From positions 992,001-1,056,000 of the forward strand of contig NZ_CP107869.1 in assembly GCF_036013645.1 (NCBI RefSeq): a stretch of 64,000 nucleotides of DNA. The letters are read 5' to 3'. The translations under genes and the position numbers were made by a program. Origin of the DNA: Streptomyces sp. NBC_00490 (GTDB lineage Bacteria > Actinomycetota > Actinomycetes > Streptomycetales > Streptomycetaceae). The notes under the pieces were generated by a model. That model did no database searches and was not told the origin of the DNA. It saw nothing but the letters and a program-made list of their open reading frames with translations. Below are positions 27,151 through 36,000 of this stretch, piece by piece (the stretch's first letter is position 1; every line of letters starts with the position of its first letter).

Positions 27151-28113
27151 TCATGCGCGGTCGGCCGTGGCGATCTGGGTCAGCCGGCTCTGCCACGGCG
27201 GGTTGGGGCCGGCGACCGAGCAGGTCAGGGCCGCGACGCGGGTGCCGAAACGGCAGGCCGCCTCGACATCGTCGAGGCGCAGGTCCGTCAGCCGGCCTCC
27301 CAGAAGCCCGTGGGCGCCGAGGTGGTGCAGCAGGCCGGCGGTGAAGGAGTCCCCGGCACCGACCGTGTCGACGACCTGTGTGGTCACCGCGGGCACCGTG
27401 ACCCGTTCCCCGTCGAGTGAGGCCAGGGCGCCGTCGGCACCGCGCGTGATCACGACGAGCCGCGCCCCCGCCGCATGCCAGGTGTCGCACGCCTGCTCGG
27501 GCGGTGTTCCGGGCAGCAGTAGATCCAGGTCGTCCTCGCTCAGCCGCAGCACGTCCGCGAGGCCGCACCAGTGCGTCAGCCGGGCGCGGTAGACCTCGGG
27601 GCGCACCAGGAGCGGGCGGACGTTGGGGTCGACGCTGATGGTGGCCCGGGAGGCGGCCGCGGCCAGGAAGTCCTCCACCACCGCCGCCCCGGGTTCCTTG
27701 ACCAGGGCCAGTGATCCGGTGTGCACGCAGGCGGTGTCGGTCAGGTCCACCCCGGCCAGTTCCGCGCCCGTCCACTGCCAGTCCGCGGTGGCCTGCGCGT
27801 GGAAGGAGAACGTGGCCTGTCCCTGAGCGTCCAGCTCGGCCACGGCCAGCGTGCTGGGCTCGGCGGCGTCCACGGCGCACGAGAGGTCGACTCCGGACGC
27901 CTCCAGATGGGCCCGGAACAGGCGGCCGAACACGTCGCCGGACAGCCGCGCGAGGAAGCGGGCCGGGGTTCCCAGCCGGGCCAGGGCCGCCGCCGTGTTG
28001 GCGGGTCCGCCGCCGGGCAGCACCCGCAGGGCGAGCTCGTTCCGGGAGGCTGCGGGTTCGGTGAACGCGTCGGCGACGCACTCGCCCAGGACGGTGATCT
28101 GGCGCGGGCTCAT
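27151..28113 (-). CDS. PfkB-family carbohydrate kinase, probably fructokinase
   Basis: A 320-residue PfkB/ribokinase-fold kinase: N-terminal ITVLGECVADAF, sugar-binding PGGGPANTAAALARLG (about 34-49) and the C-terminal anion-hole signature VDTVGAGDSFTAGLL, whose Asp is the catalytic base. It phosphorylates the monosaccharide delivered by the adjacent transporter; fructose is inferred from the GH32 neighbour. ATG 28113 was chosen because the family start ITVLGE follows at once; the upstream extension runs toward the operators. It is divergent from the binding-protein gene and shares its paired LacI sites. Confidence 0.9.
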   Translation of the reverse strand: MSPRQITVLGECVADAFTEPAASRNELALRVLPGGGPANTAAALARLGTPARFLARLSGDVFGRLFRAHLEASGVDLSCAVDAAEPSTLAVAELDAQGQATFSFHAQATADWQWTGAELAGVDLTDTACVHTGSLALVKEPGAAVVEDFLAAAASRATISVDPNVRPLLVRPEVYRARLTHWCGLADVLRLSEDDLDLLLPGTPPEQACDTWHAAGARLVVITRGADGALASLDGERVTVPAVTTQVVDTVGAGDSFTAGLLHHLGAHGLLGGRLTDLRLDDVEAACRFGTRVAALTCSVAGPNPPWQSRLTQIATADRA

Positions 28114-28279
28114 GGGCTGCTCACTCTCGGAACTCTGGGAACGCGCGGACAGAAACGGGCACGTCGCGGGCGTTCGCCGAACCGCTTCGGGCGGCGACGC
28201 TCGCGGGCGTTGCCGATTTGTGACGGGCACAAGGCATTGACGTTGCCCGGAAGCGGAGTCCATCATCCTGGCCAAGCAG

Positions 28280-28309
28280 TGTCAACGATGACATAAGTCA
28301 ACGATGACA
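28280..28309. promoter_or_regulatory. Paired LacI operators between kinase and ABC transporter genes
   Basis: TGTCAACGATGACA (28280-28293) and AGTCAACGATGACA (28296-28309), 16 bases between centres, the same arrangement as at 27038-27067. It sits in the divergent promoter region 58 bases before the binding-protein start, so it likely controls both the kinase and the transporter operon. Confidence 0.82.
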
Positions 28310-28366
28310 CTTCGGGACGGCATGCCCGATGCCGACCGCTCGCCCGCAATCCCGCAGGAGTTGTTC

Positions 28367-29383
28367 ATGTCACGCATCTCTCGTCTGCCGTCCTCCTTGC
28401 TCAGAGTCGCCGCTTGCACGGGTGTCGCGGCCCTCACCCTGACCGCCTGTGGATCCGGATCCGGATCGGACTCCGCGAGCTCCGGTTCGGGCACCGTCAA
28501 GGTCGGACTGATCACGAAGACCGACACCAACCCGTTCTTCGTGAAGATGAAGGAGGGCGCGGAGAAGGCCGCCAAGGAGAACGGCGTCGAACTGTCCACC
28601 GCGGCGGGCAAGTTCGACGGGGACAACGCCGGCCAGGTCACCGCCATCGAGAACATGGTCGCCGCCGGGGTCAAGGGCATCCTGATCACGCCGAGCGACT
28701 CCAAGGCGATCGTGCCGGCGATCGAGAAGGCCAAGGCCAAGGGCGTTCTGGTCATCGCCCTGGACACCCCGACCGAGCCGGAGAGCGCCGTCGACGCCCT
28801 TTTCGCCACCGACAACGTCAAGGCGGGCGAACTGATCGGCGAGTACGCCAAGGCCGCCATGAAGGGCAAGACGGCGAAGATAGCCGCCCTCGACCTCGCG
28901 CCGGGCGTCTCCGTCGGCGTCCAGCGGCACGAAGGCTTCCTGAAGGGCTTCGGCGCCACCGACAAGGACGTCGCCTGCGCCCAGGACACCGGCGGCGACC
29001 AGTCCAAGGGCCAGACGGCGATGGAGAACTGCCTCCAGAAGGAGCCGGACATCAACGTCGTCTACACGATCAACGAGCCGGCCGCGCTGGGCGCGTACAC
29101 CGCACTCAAGGCCAAGGGCCGGGAGAAGGACGTGCTCATCGTCTCCGTCGACGGCGGCTGCACCGGCACGCAGGCCGTCAAGGACGGCAAGATCGCCGCA
29201 ACCTCGCAGCAGTACCCGCTGAAGATGGCCGCCGAGGGCGTCAAGGCGGTCGCGACCTACGCCAAGGACGGGAAGAAGGCGTCCGGTTACACCGACACCG
29301 GCGTCACCCTGATCACCGACAAGGCACAGGACGGGGTCACGTCCAAGGACACCGCATACGGCCTGGAGAACTGCTGGGGCTGA
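28367..29383 (+). CDS. frcB: Sugar ABC transporter substrate-binding lipoprotein (CUT2, FrcB-like)
   Basis: A 338-residue periplasmic-binding-protein type I lipoprotein. The lipobox LTAC places the lipidated Cys at residue 28, followed by a Gly/Ser linker. The mature protein has [20 protein letters not shown], typical of CUT2 pentose/fructose binders. ATG 28367 was chosen because GCAGGAG lies 7 bases upstream; the longer frame from 28304 would start inside the LacI operator. First gene of the frcBCA-like operon; a stem-loop follows it. Confidence 0.9.
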   Translation: MSRISRLPSSLLRVAACTGVAALTLTACGSGSGSDSASSGSGTVKVGLITKTDTNPFFVKMKEGAEKAAKENGVELSTAAGKFDGDNAGQVTAIENMVAAGVKGILITPSDSKAIVPAIEKAKAKGVLVIALDTPTEPESAVDALFATDNVKAGELIGEYAKAAMKGKTAKIAALDLAPGVSVGVQRHEGFLKGFGATDKDVACAQDTGGDQSKGQTAMENCLQKEPDINVVYTINEPAALGAYTALKAKGREKDVLIVSVDGGCTGTQAVKDGKIAATSQQYPLKMAAEGVKAVATYAKDGKKASGYTDTGVTLITDKAQDGVTSKDTAYGLENCWG

Positions 29384-29426
29384 GCCGGCCCCTGAGGACC
29401 GTACGACTCAGCCCGTCCCCTCAGCG

Positions 29427-29466
29427 GGGCGGCCGCCCCTTCCTCCCTGACCGGGGGCGGCCGCCC
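29427..29466 (+). terminator. Stem-loop between binding-protein and permease genes
   Basis: Perfect 13-bp stem: GGGCGGCCGCCCC (29427-29439) with GGGGCGGCCGCCC (29454-29466), 14-base loop. Within an ABC operon such a hairpin usually stabilises the upstream mRNA or partly terminates, so that more binding protein than permease is made. Confidence 0.6.
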
Positions 29467-29530
29467 GCTCGTCCGCTGCTCCCGGCGGCCGGAGGGGACA
29501 ACGACTTCTGTCTTCCGACAAGGACTTCGC

Positions 29531-30544
29531 ATGACAGCCACGACCACACCCCCGGACACGTCCTCGCCGTACGCCGACCTCAAAGCGCCGACCACGGCCC
29601 GCCGGCTGCTCACGGCACCGACCACCGGGCCGCTGGCCGCCCTCCTTCTGGCCTGTGTCTTCTTCTCCGTCTCGACCGACCAGTTCCTCACCGGCGGGAA
29701 CTTCTCCCTGATCGTGCAGCAGGTCATGGTCGTCGGCACCCTCGCCATCGGCCAGACCCTGATCATCCTCACCGCGGGTATCGACCTGTCCTGCGGTGCG
29801 GTGATGGCGTTCGGCAGCATCGTGATCGCCAAGATGGCGGCCGAGGGCTCCCTGCCCCCGCTGGTCGCGATCGCGCTGGGCCTGGTCGTCTGCGGCGGCT
29901 TCGGCCTGCTCAACGGGACCCTGGTGCAGAAGATCCCGCTGCCGCCGTTCATCGTCACCCTCGGCATGCTGAATGTGGCGTTCGCGCTGACGCACATCTA
30001 CTCCGAGGAGCAGACGGTCACCAATCTGCCGGGCCCGCTGACGGCACTCGGTGAGACCTTCCCGCTCGGCCACACCGACATCACCTACGGCTCCCTGGTC
30101 ACCATCGGCCTGTTCCTCCTTCTCGCCTACGCGCTGAGCAACACCGGCTGGGGCAGGCACGTCTACGCCCTCGGCAACAGCCCGGAAGCGGCCCGGCTGA
30201 ACGGCATCCGCACCTCCCGGCTGACCATCGGCGTCTACACCGTGGCCGGCATCCTCTACGGCATCGCCGCCCTGCTGCTCATCTCCCGCACCGGCGTCGG
30301 CGACCCGCAAGCCGGGCAGACCGACAACCTCGACAGCATCACCGCCGTGGTCCTCGGCGGAACCAGCCTCTTCGGCGGCCGCGGCTCGGTCCTGGGCACG
30401 TTCATCGGCGTCCTCATCGTCGGCGTCTTCCGCAACGGCCTGCAGTTGATGGGCGTCGCCTCCATCTACCAGACCCTGATCACCGGCGTCCTGGTGATCC
30501 TCGCGGTGACCGTCGACCAGATCTCCCGGAAGAGGGCCCGATGA
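29531..30544 (+). CDS. frcC: Sugar ABC transporter permease (CUT2, FrcC-like)
   Basis: A 337-residue inner-membrane permease of the BPD_transp_2/RbsC type with about 8-10 hydrophobic segments. Family motifs include LTAGIDLSCGAVMAFGS, the loop YALGNSPEAARLNGI, and TAVVLGGTSLFGGRGSVLGTF short of its ends. AAGGAC precedes the ATG. Its stop overlaps the ATPase start (ATGA), so the two are coupled. Confidence 0.92.
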   Translation: MTATTTPPDTSSPYADLKAPTTARRLLTAPTTGPLAALLLACVFFSVSTDQFLTGGNFSLIVQQVMVVGTLAIGQTLIILTAGIDLSCGAVMAFGSIVIAKMAAEGSLPPLVAIALGLVVCGGFGLLNGTLVQKIPLPPFIVTLGMLNVAFALTHIYSEEQTVTNLPGPLTALGETFPLGHTDITYGSLVTIGLFLLLAYALSNTGWGRHVYALGNSPEAARLNGIRTSRLTIGVYTVAGILYGIAALLLISRTGVGDPQAGQTDNLDSITAVVLGGTSLFGGRGSVLGTFIGVLIVGVFRNGLQLMGVASIYQTLITGVLVILAVTVDQISRKRAR

Positions 30545-31377
30545 CCTCCATCTCCTCCCCCACGCCTGTCCTTCAGGCCCGCGGCCTGGTCAAGCGCTAC
30601 GGTCACGTCACCGCCATCGACGGTGCCGACTTCGACCTGCTGCCCGGTGAGGTCCTCGCCGTCATCGGCGACAACGGCGCCGGCAAGACCAGCCTCATCA
30701 AGGCCCTCACCGGCGCGGTGACCCCCGACGCGGGCGAGATACGGCTCAACGGCGAACCCATCTCGTTCTCCGGCCCGCAGAGCGCCCGCGCCCACGGCAT
30801 CGAGACGGTGTATCAGGACCTCGCGGTGGCGGCCTCCATGGACATCGCCTCCAATGTGTTCCTCGGCCGCGAACTGCGCCGCCCCGGCATCCTCGGCAGC
30901 GCCTTCCGCATGCTCGACAAGAAGCGCATGCGTCAGGAGGCCGCCGAGCACATGGCCGACCTGAAGATCGGCCTGCGCTCGCTGACCCAGTCGGTCGAGA
31001 CGCTCTCCGGCGGACAGCGGCAGGCCGTCGCGGTCGCCCGCGCCGTCGCCTGGGCCCGCTCCGTCGTCGTCATGGACGAACCCACCGCCGCCCTCGGCGT
31101 CAAGGAGTCCGGTCAGGTCCTCGACCTCATCCGCCGGGTTCGCGACAAGGGCATGCCGGTCGTCCTGATCAGCCACAACATGCCCCACGTCTTCGAGATC
31201 GCCGACCGGATCCACGTCCACCGCCTGGGCAGGCGCGCCGCCGTGATCAAGCCCTCCGACTACTCCATGGCGGAGGTCGTCGCCATCATGACCGGCGCGC
31301 TCACCGTGGACGAGGCCGGAGGTACTGTCGTGGCGGATTCCAAGGCCGCGAAGGCCGCGGGAGTCCAGGCCAACTGA
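30541..31377 (+). CDS. frcA: Sugar ABC transporter ATPase (CUT2, single ABC domain, FrcA-like)
   Basis: A 278-residue ATPase with one nucleotide-binding domain: Walker A GDNGAGKTS (43-51), signature LSGGQRQ (about 155-161), Walker B VVVMDEPTAAL (about 175-185) and H-loop LISHNM. The single domain fits FrcA rather than the double-domain RbsA/XylG proteins of most CUT2 systems. This supports fructose as substrate, in line with the GH32 gene. Translationally coupled to the permease. Confidence 0.92.
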   Translation: MTSISSPTPVLQARGLVKRYGHVTAIDGADFDLLPGEVLAVIGDNGAGKTSLIKALTGAVTPDAGEIRLNGEPISFSGPQSARAHGIETVYQDLAVAASMDIASNVFLGRELRRPGILGSAFRMLDKKRMRQEAAEHMADLKIGLRSLTQSVETLSGGQRQAVAVARAVAWARSVVVMDEPTAALGVKESGQVLDLIRRVRDKGMPVVLISHNMPHVFEIADRIHVHRLGRRAAVIKPSDYSMAEVVAIMTGALTVDEAGGTVVADSKAAKAAGVQAN

Positions 31378-31440
31378 AGCACTCACAGGTTCCGGCCGAG
31401 GCCGCGGCCGGACCGACGAGCACAGGAGACTGTTTCCTCC

Positions 31441-32487
31441 ATGGCAGCGAACCGCCGCCCGACCCTGGCAGACGTCGCCCGAGAAGTGGGCGTCAGCGCC
31501 AAGACCGTCTCCCGCGTCCTCAACGAGGACGGGCCCGCCTCCGCCGAGACCAGGGAACAGGTACTCGCCGCCGTCGCCAAGCTCGGCTTCCAGCCGAACC
31601 TCATGGCCCGCAACATCCGCGTCGGCGGCCCGGACACCACCGTCGGCCTGGTCATCCCCGACCTCGCCAACCCCTTCTTCGGAGCCGTGGCCCGTGCCAT
31701 AGAGGATGTCGTCGGCGAACGCGGACTGACGTTGCTCATGGGCTCCTCCGCGGACGACCCCGAACGCGAACGTGCCCTGACGGACAAGTTCCTCGCCCGG
31801 CGCGTCAGCATCCTCATCGTCGTACCGTCCGTCGGCGCCGACCACTCCCACCTCAAGTCGCACCGCACCGCGGGACTGCCCATCATCTTCCTCGACCGCC
31901 CCGGAGTCGGCCTGCCCGCCGACAGCATCGTCAGTTCCAACCGCGCCGGGGCCCGGGACGGCATCGCCCATCTCATCGCCCACGGGCACCACCGTGTCGG
32001 CTTCGTCGGCGACCTGCCCGTCAAGCTGTACACGCGCCGCGAACGCCTCGCCGGATACCGCGCCGCGCTGCAGGAAGCCGACATCCCCTACGACCGCTCG
32101 CTGGTCGCCAACGCCCACGACCAGCCGGGCGCCCAGGCCGCGACCGCCCAACTCCTCGACCTGGCCGATCCCCCCACCGCCCTGTTCGCCGGCAACAACA
32201 TCATGGCGCTCGGCATCGTCGCGGAACTCGCCCGCAGCAAGCGCAAGGACGTGGCACTCGTCGCCTTCGACGACCTGTCACTCGCGGAGGCACTCGAACC
32301 GGCCCTGACCGTCGTGGCCCAGGACCCCGAAGAACTCGGCCGCAGCGCCGCGGCCACCGCCCTGGCCCGCCTCGACGGTGACCGCTCCCGCGCTCGCACC
32401 ATCTCCGTGCCCACCCGGCTGGTCATCCGGGGCTCGGGAGAGCAACCCGCGCCCAAGCAGGCGGAGTTCGTCACACGATCTCGTTGA
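31441..32487 (+). CDS. LacI-family repressor of the fructan/fructose locus
   Basis: A 348-residue LacI/GalR-type repressor: N-terminal HTH PTLADVAREVGVSAKTVSRV (7-26), hinge helix, then a periplasmic-binding-like effector domain (VGLVIPDLANPFFGAVARAI, HLIAHGHHRVGFVGD). It ends the transporter operon, 63 bases after the ATPase, with a small hairpin at 31391-31412 between them. AGGAG lies about 13 bases before the ATG, so initiation may be weak. It is the obvious regulator for the four TGTCAnCGnTGACA sites; the effector is probably fructose or a phosphate of it. Confidence 0.92.
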   Translation: MAANRRPTLADVAREVGVSAKTVSRVLNEDGPASAETREQVLAAVAKLGFQPNLMARNIRVGGPDTTVGLVIPDLANPFFGAVARAIEDVVGERGLTLLMGSSADDPERERALTDKFLARRVSILIVVPSVGADHSHLKSHRTAGLPIIFLDRPGVGLPADSIVSSNRAGARDGIAHLIAHGHHRVGFVGDLPVKLYTRRERLAGYRAALQEADIPYDRSLVANAHDQPGAQAATAQLLDLADPPTALFAGNNIMALGIVAELARSKRKDVALVAFDDLSLAEALEPALTVVAQDPEELGRSAAATALARLDGDRSRARTISVPTRLVIRGSGEQPAPKQAEFVTRSR

Positions 32488-32534
32488 GAGGTACTGGTCG
32501 GGCGTGACCGACCGACGAATCGACGCCCCGCGAC

Positions 32535-33056
32535 TCAGGTACCGGGGCTCGGGGTCTGCGTACCATCCGAGTTGGAGGCCTCCGGGAAGAAGTCGGCCCC
32601 CTGCACGTACGCCATCGCCTCGGCCCACTTGGGGTCGCTCAGGCGGCGTTCCATCTCCTCTGTGCTGACGTCCTCCACCCGTGTCTGGAGCCACCAGAGA
32701 TTGCCCAGCGGATCGCGTACCCGTCCGACCCGGTCGCCGAAGAAGAGGTGGGTCACTTCGGTCACGGATGTACCGCCGGCCGCGACGGCCCTGCGGTGCG
32801 CGGCGTCGGCGTCCTCGACGTAGAGGCGCAGGAAGGCGGGTGTCGGCGGCCAATGGGGCGGTGCGTCGAACGGCATGACGATCGAGTCGCCGATCCGTAC
32901 CTCCGCGTGCCCGATCCGGCCGTCGTCCCCGACGACCCGGGCGATCTCCTCCGCGTCGAACGCCGCCTTCAGGTAGTCGATGAGCCCAGCCGTGTCGCGG
33001 GAGATGATCCACGGCGTGACGGTGTGATAGCCGTCCGGGATCGGCCTTGCGGTCAT
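32535..33056 (-). CDS. VOC-family glyoxalase-like protein (PhnB type)
   Basis: A 173-residue vicinal-oxygen-chelate protein. The N-terminal GYHTVTPWIISRDTAGLIDYL and the C-terminal GRVRDPLGNLWWLQTRVEDVS (quoted without its last residues in family alignments) resemble PhnB/YdhR-like members that act as small-molecule binding or resistance proteins. The ATG at 33056 follows AGGAGG with 6 bases between. It is divergent from the TetR gene at 33253. Function is not predictable beyond the fold. Confidence 0.83.
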   Translation of the reverse strand: MTARPIPDGYHTVTPWIISRDTAGLIDYLKAAFDAEEIARVVGDDGRIGHAEVRIGDSIVMPFDAPPHWPPTPAFLRLYVEDADAAHRRAVAAGGTSVTEVTHLFFGDRVGRVRDPLGNLWWLQTRVEDVSTEEMERRLSDPKWAEAMAYVQGADFFPEASNSDGTQTPSPGT

Positions 33057-33196
33057 CCGTTGCCTCCTGAGTGCGTGTGGTCCGTCTGACGTTAGGTGGC
33101 TTGTAGGCCAGCTTCTGTCCTCATTGGCCACCGCTGGAGACGAGGCTCGCCAGGATTGCTCTTCCCCTTGCATGTTCTATGCCATACCCCATAAGT

Positions 33197-33208
33197 TACC
33201 GGCAGGTA
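33197..33208. promoter_or_regulatory. Candidate operator TACC-N4-GGTA
   Basis: An inverted repeat (TACC, GGCA, GGTA) in the 196-base divergent region between the VOC gene and the TetR gene, 45 bases before the TetR start. LmrA/YxaF-type repressors often bind short dyads of this kind; no second copy was noticed. Confidence 0.35.
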
Positions 33209-33252
33209 GCTCGCTCGGCGGGCCGTCTCGTCGTTCGGAGGGTGACAGGCAC

Positions 33253-33867
33253 ATGAGTCCGCGCAAGAGTGACAGCCGTGACCGGATGATCCTCAGTGCC
33301 GCCGCTCTGCTGCGTGAACACGGGGCGAGCGCGACCAGCATCGACCGGGTACTCGCCCACAGCGGAGCCCCCCGAGGCTCGGTGTACCACCACTTCCCCG
33401 GCGGGCGGACACAGCTCATCGACGAGGCGGTGGCACTGGCGGGGGACTTCATCGCCGGCCTCATCGACGCCGCCATGCAGGTGGACGACCCCGTCGAGGC
33501 CGTCGACGCGTTCTTCGCGTTGTGGCGCGACCGGCTCATGGAGAGCGACTTCAGGGCCGGCTGCCCGATCGTGGCGGTGGCCGTCGAGACCAACGACGAC
33601 GCACCCCAGCTCGCCCTCTCGGCCGCCGCCGTCTTCGCCCGCTGGCAGGAGGCTCTCGCGGCCCTGTTCGTCCGGCACGGCCTGACCGAGGAACGCAGCC
33701 GCCGACTGGGCGCCTTCATCATCGCCGCGGTCGAAGGCGCGGTGATCATGAGTCGGGCCGAGCAGAGCACCGCCCCGATCGAGGGGGCGGCCGCCGAGAT
33801 CCACGACCTGCTCCTGCACACCCTGCGCGACCGTCCCGGCGCCGCCGGAGCAGAGCCCCGGCCGTAA
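33253..33867 (+). CDS. TetR-family regulator, LmrA/YxaF type
   Basis: A 204-residue repressor: HTH ATSIDRVLAHSGAPRGSVYHHFPGG is the characteristic LmrA/YxaF start (shown in part: SGAPRGSVYHHFPGG, about 37-51), and the C-terminal domain has the subgroup mark GCPIVAVAVE. ATG 33253 was chosen because GGAGG lies 10 bases upstream and the HTH starts soon after. It precedes the enoyl-CoA hydratase gene by 83 bases on the same strand and is divergent from the VOC gene; either could be its target. Confidence 0.9.
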   Translation: MSPRKSDSRDRMILSAAALLREHGASATSIDRVLAHSGAPRGSVYHHFPGGRTQLIDEAVALAGDFIAGLIDAAMQVDDPVEAVDAFFALWRDRLMESDFRAGCPIVAVAVETNDDAPQLALSAAAVFARWQEALAALFVRHGLTEERSRRLGAFIIAAVEGAVIMSRAEQSTAPIEGAAAEIHDLLLHTLRDRPGAAGAEPRP

Positions 33868-33950
33868 CCCGAAGCCACCTCACCCCGCCACCTCAACTCG
33901 CCAGTTCAGCAAGGACGTTCAGTTCACCAGTTCAGCCCGAAGGAGTCGCC

Positions 33951-34622
33951 ATGCCCTCGCTCGACCGCCACGACAACGTCTTCGTCCTCGACCTCGGAGA
34001 CGGCGAGAACCGTTTCCACCCCGACTGGCTCGCTGCCGTCGGCGCCGCGCTCGACGAGGTGGAGAAGGCGGACGGGCCCCGCGCCCTGGTCACCACCGCC
34101 ACCGGCAAGTTCTACTCCAACGGGCTCGACCTGGACTGGCTGTTGGCCAACGGCGACCAGCACCAGGACTACGTCGTCTCCGTCCAGGAGTTGTTCGCGC
34201 GCATGCTGTCGCTGCCGATCATCACCGTGGCCGCGCTGCAGGGGCACACCTTCGCCGCCGGCGCGATGCTCTCCCTCGCCCACGACTTCCGTGTGATGCG
34301 CGCCGACCGCGGCTTCTGGTGCCTGCCCGAAGCGGACATCAAGATCCCCTTCACCCCCGGCATGGCCGCCCTCATCCAGTCCCGGCTCACGCCGCAGACC
34401 GCGCACGAGGCCATGCTCACGGCCCGCCGGTACGGCGGCTCCGATGCCGCGGCCGTCGGCATCGTCGACCAAGCGGTCGGCGAGGACGCCGTGCGCTCCA
34501 CCGCCCTCGAGATCGCCCAGGCACAGGCGGCCAAGGCCGGTGACACGCTCGGCACCATCAAGGCCCGCATGTACGCCCCGGCCCTGGCCGCCCTGCGCGA
34601 CACCACCAACCCGCTCGGCTGA
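33951..34622 (+). CDS. Enoyl-CoA hydratase/isomerase family protein
   Basis: A 223-residue crotonase-fold protein. It has the oxyanion segments FYSNGLDLDWLL (about 48-59) and ALQGHTFAAGAMLSLAHDFRVM (second half GAMLSLAHDFR, about 103-113), and the region RGFWCLPEADIKIPFTPGM. Its short length and the FTPGM stretch resemble delta3,delta2-enoyl-CoA isomerases. AAGGAG lies 5 bases before the ATG. Likely co-expressed with or controlled by the TetR upstream. Confidence 0.88.
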   Translation: MPSLDRHDNVFVLDLGDGENRFHPDWLAAVGAALDEVEKADGPRALVTTATGKFYSNGLDLDWLLANGDQHQDYVVSVQELFARMLSLPIITVAALQGHTFAAGAMLSLAHDFRVMRADRGFWCLPEADIKIPFTPGMAALIQSRLTPQTAHEAMLTARRYGGSDAAAVGIVDQAVGEDAVRSTALEIAQAQAAKAGDTLGTIKARMYAPALAALRDTTNPLG

Positions 34623-34943
34623 CCGGCTCCCCACCCACGACCTGGGCTGAGTCCGGGTCGTGGAACACGCCGGCCGCCCACCGTATGAGGAGACAGGGCA
34701 GACCTCACCTGCGCGACCCCAGCACCAGCACGTCCCCGCCCGCATCCAGTTCCCGCCTGACGCTTGATCCATGGTGGGCCGGGTGTGGAACCGGCCGCGT
34801 CGGTGAGGCCAGGTCATCGACAAGTTCACACAGGGCCCGTCACCGGCACCTGGCCCGGCCGCCCACTGCGCATCGGACCAACTGCCGCCTGCGTGGGCCG
34901 AGTTCGGCCGAGGTCACTGCTGCGCCAACGCCGACGGTCGGGG
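34623..34943. other. Intergenic stretch without an identifiable gene
   Basis: About 320 bases between the enoyl-CoA hydratase and the F420-reductase pseudogene. I found no convincing coding frame, operator or terminator. It may contain the eroded N-terminal part of the pseudogene. Confidence 0.5.
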
Positions 34944-35403
34944 TGCGGACGCCCTGACGGGAAGGATCGTCATCGACGCGAACAACTACTACCGCGTGCG
35001 GGACGGCGTCATCGCCGAACTGAAGACGGGCGCCTGACGGCAGGAGAGCTTTTCTAGCGGTACGTGCCGGGGGCGCGGACGGTCAAGACCTTCAGCACCA
35101 TCCACTTCGGGCACCTCCTCTCCCCCCATCCCTCCGGGGCCCTCGACCACAGCGCGCTGCCCATCTCCGGTGACGACGACGCGGCCAATGAGTCCGTCAC
35201 CGCTCTGCTCGACCGCCTCGACTACGACACCGTCGACGCAGGCTCCACCTCGCAGAGTTGACGCGTCCAGGACGGCAGCCCCGCCTACGTCCTCCCCTAC
35301 CTACCTGTCCGACCCCCGCTTGCCCTGGCCCCGGGACCCGGGAAAGCCGGCCGATGCCCGGGAGATCCGTACCGCCCTGGAAAAGGCGCGCAACAGCTCC
35401 TGA
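34944..35403 (+). pseudogene. NADPH:F420 reductase-like gene, decayed C-terminal two-thirds
   Basis: Segments of an NAD(P)-binding F420-reductase-like protein can be read in order but in different frames. ALTGRIVIDANNYYRVRDG (34951 on, frame 1) ends at TGA 35035. RYVPGARTVKTFSTIHFGHL (frame 0) is preceded by an in-frame TAG at 35055 where relatives have Gln. The frame ends at TGA 35259, where Trp is expected, and DGSPAYVLPY continues after it. The final GKPADAREIRTALEKA is again in frame 1. The N-terminal cofactor domain is missing. Two stops and at least two frameshifts make this a clear pseudogene. Confidence 0.78.
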
Positions 35404-35570
35404 CACGGCGCACCGCCGGACACGTGCCGTCATCGTGGTTCTGGCAACACCGTGGGTCCTGCGGTGGGAGCCTGAGGACGCCCTGCGGGATGAGGGTGCG
35501 ATGGCGCCACCGAAGTCCAAGGTCGATCTGTACTCAGTGAACAGAAACCTTCCAGGCAGGAGCCCATGCG

Positions 35571-35951
35571 ATGCCCCGAGAGATCATCTCCACCCCCGAA
35601 GCGCCGGAATTCTCCGGCTACAGCCAGGCGGTCAAGGTCGGCGACACGATCTACGTCGCGGGAACAGTCGGAGTCGACGTGGCGACCGGTGAACTCGCGG
35701 GACCCACGGTCAAGGAGCAGACCCGCCAGTCGTTGCTGAACTGCCAAGCCATCCTGCGCGCCGGCCGCGCCGAGCTGAGCGACGCCGTCATGGTTCACAC
35801 CTTGCTCATGCACCCCGAGGACGCCGACGGCGTCATCGAGGTCTTCGACGAGTTCTTCCCCGACGTACGGCCGCCGCGCTGCGTGAGCAAGCTGGGTGTC
35901 GACCGGCCGGGGATCCTCGTGTCGATCGCGATGGTTGCCGTCACGGACTAG
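35571..35951 (+). CDS. RidA/YjgF/UK114-family protein lacking the catalytic Glu
   Basis: A 126-residue trimeric chorismate-mutase-like fold: YSQAVKVGDTIYVAGTVG (17-34), QSLLNCQAILRAG (53-65) and PPRCVSKLGV with the conserved Arg103. In active 2-iminobutanoate deaminases the last strand carries Glu in a VEIEAIA-like motif; here it reads VSIAMVAV (Ala120), so imine deaminase activity is doubtful and another YjgF subfamily role is more likely. CAGGAG lies 8 bases before the ATG. It follows the F420-reductase pseudogene and may once have been co-transcribed with it. Confidence 0.88.
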   Translation: MPREIISTPEAPEFSGYSQAVKVGDTIYVAGTVGVDVATGELAGPTVKEQTRQSLLNCQAILRAGRAELSDAVMVHTLLMHPEDADGVIEVFDEFFPDVRPPRCVSKLGVDRPGILVSIAMVAVTD

Positions 35952-36000
35952 ACGCGACCAGGCACCGCCCGGCGGGTCAGGCGACCGTGCGGGCACGAAG

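Noticed and set aside
28304..28366. Upstream in-frame start for the sugar-binding lipoprotein
   Set aside because: It would begin inside a LacI operator and put 21 residues before the signal peptide; ATG 28367 has a good ribosome site.
30466..32151. 561-codon minus-strand open frame opposite the ABC ATPase and LacI genes
   Set aside because: Shadow frame without recognisable domains.
33901..33935. Repeated CCAGTTCAGC words before the enoyl-CoA hydratase gene looked like iterons
   Set aside because: Only two imperfect copies with irregular spacing and no replication gene nearby.
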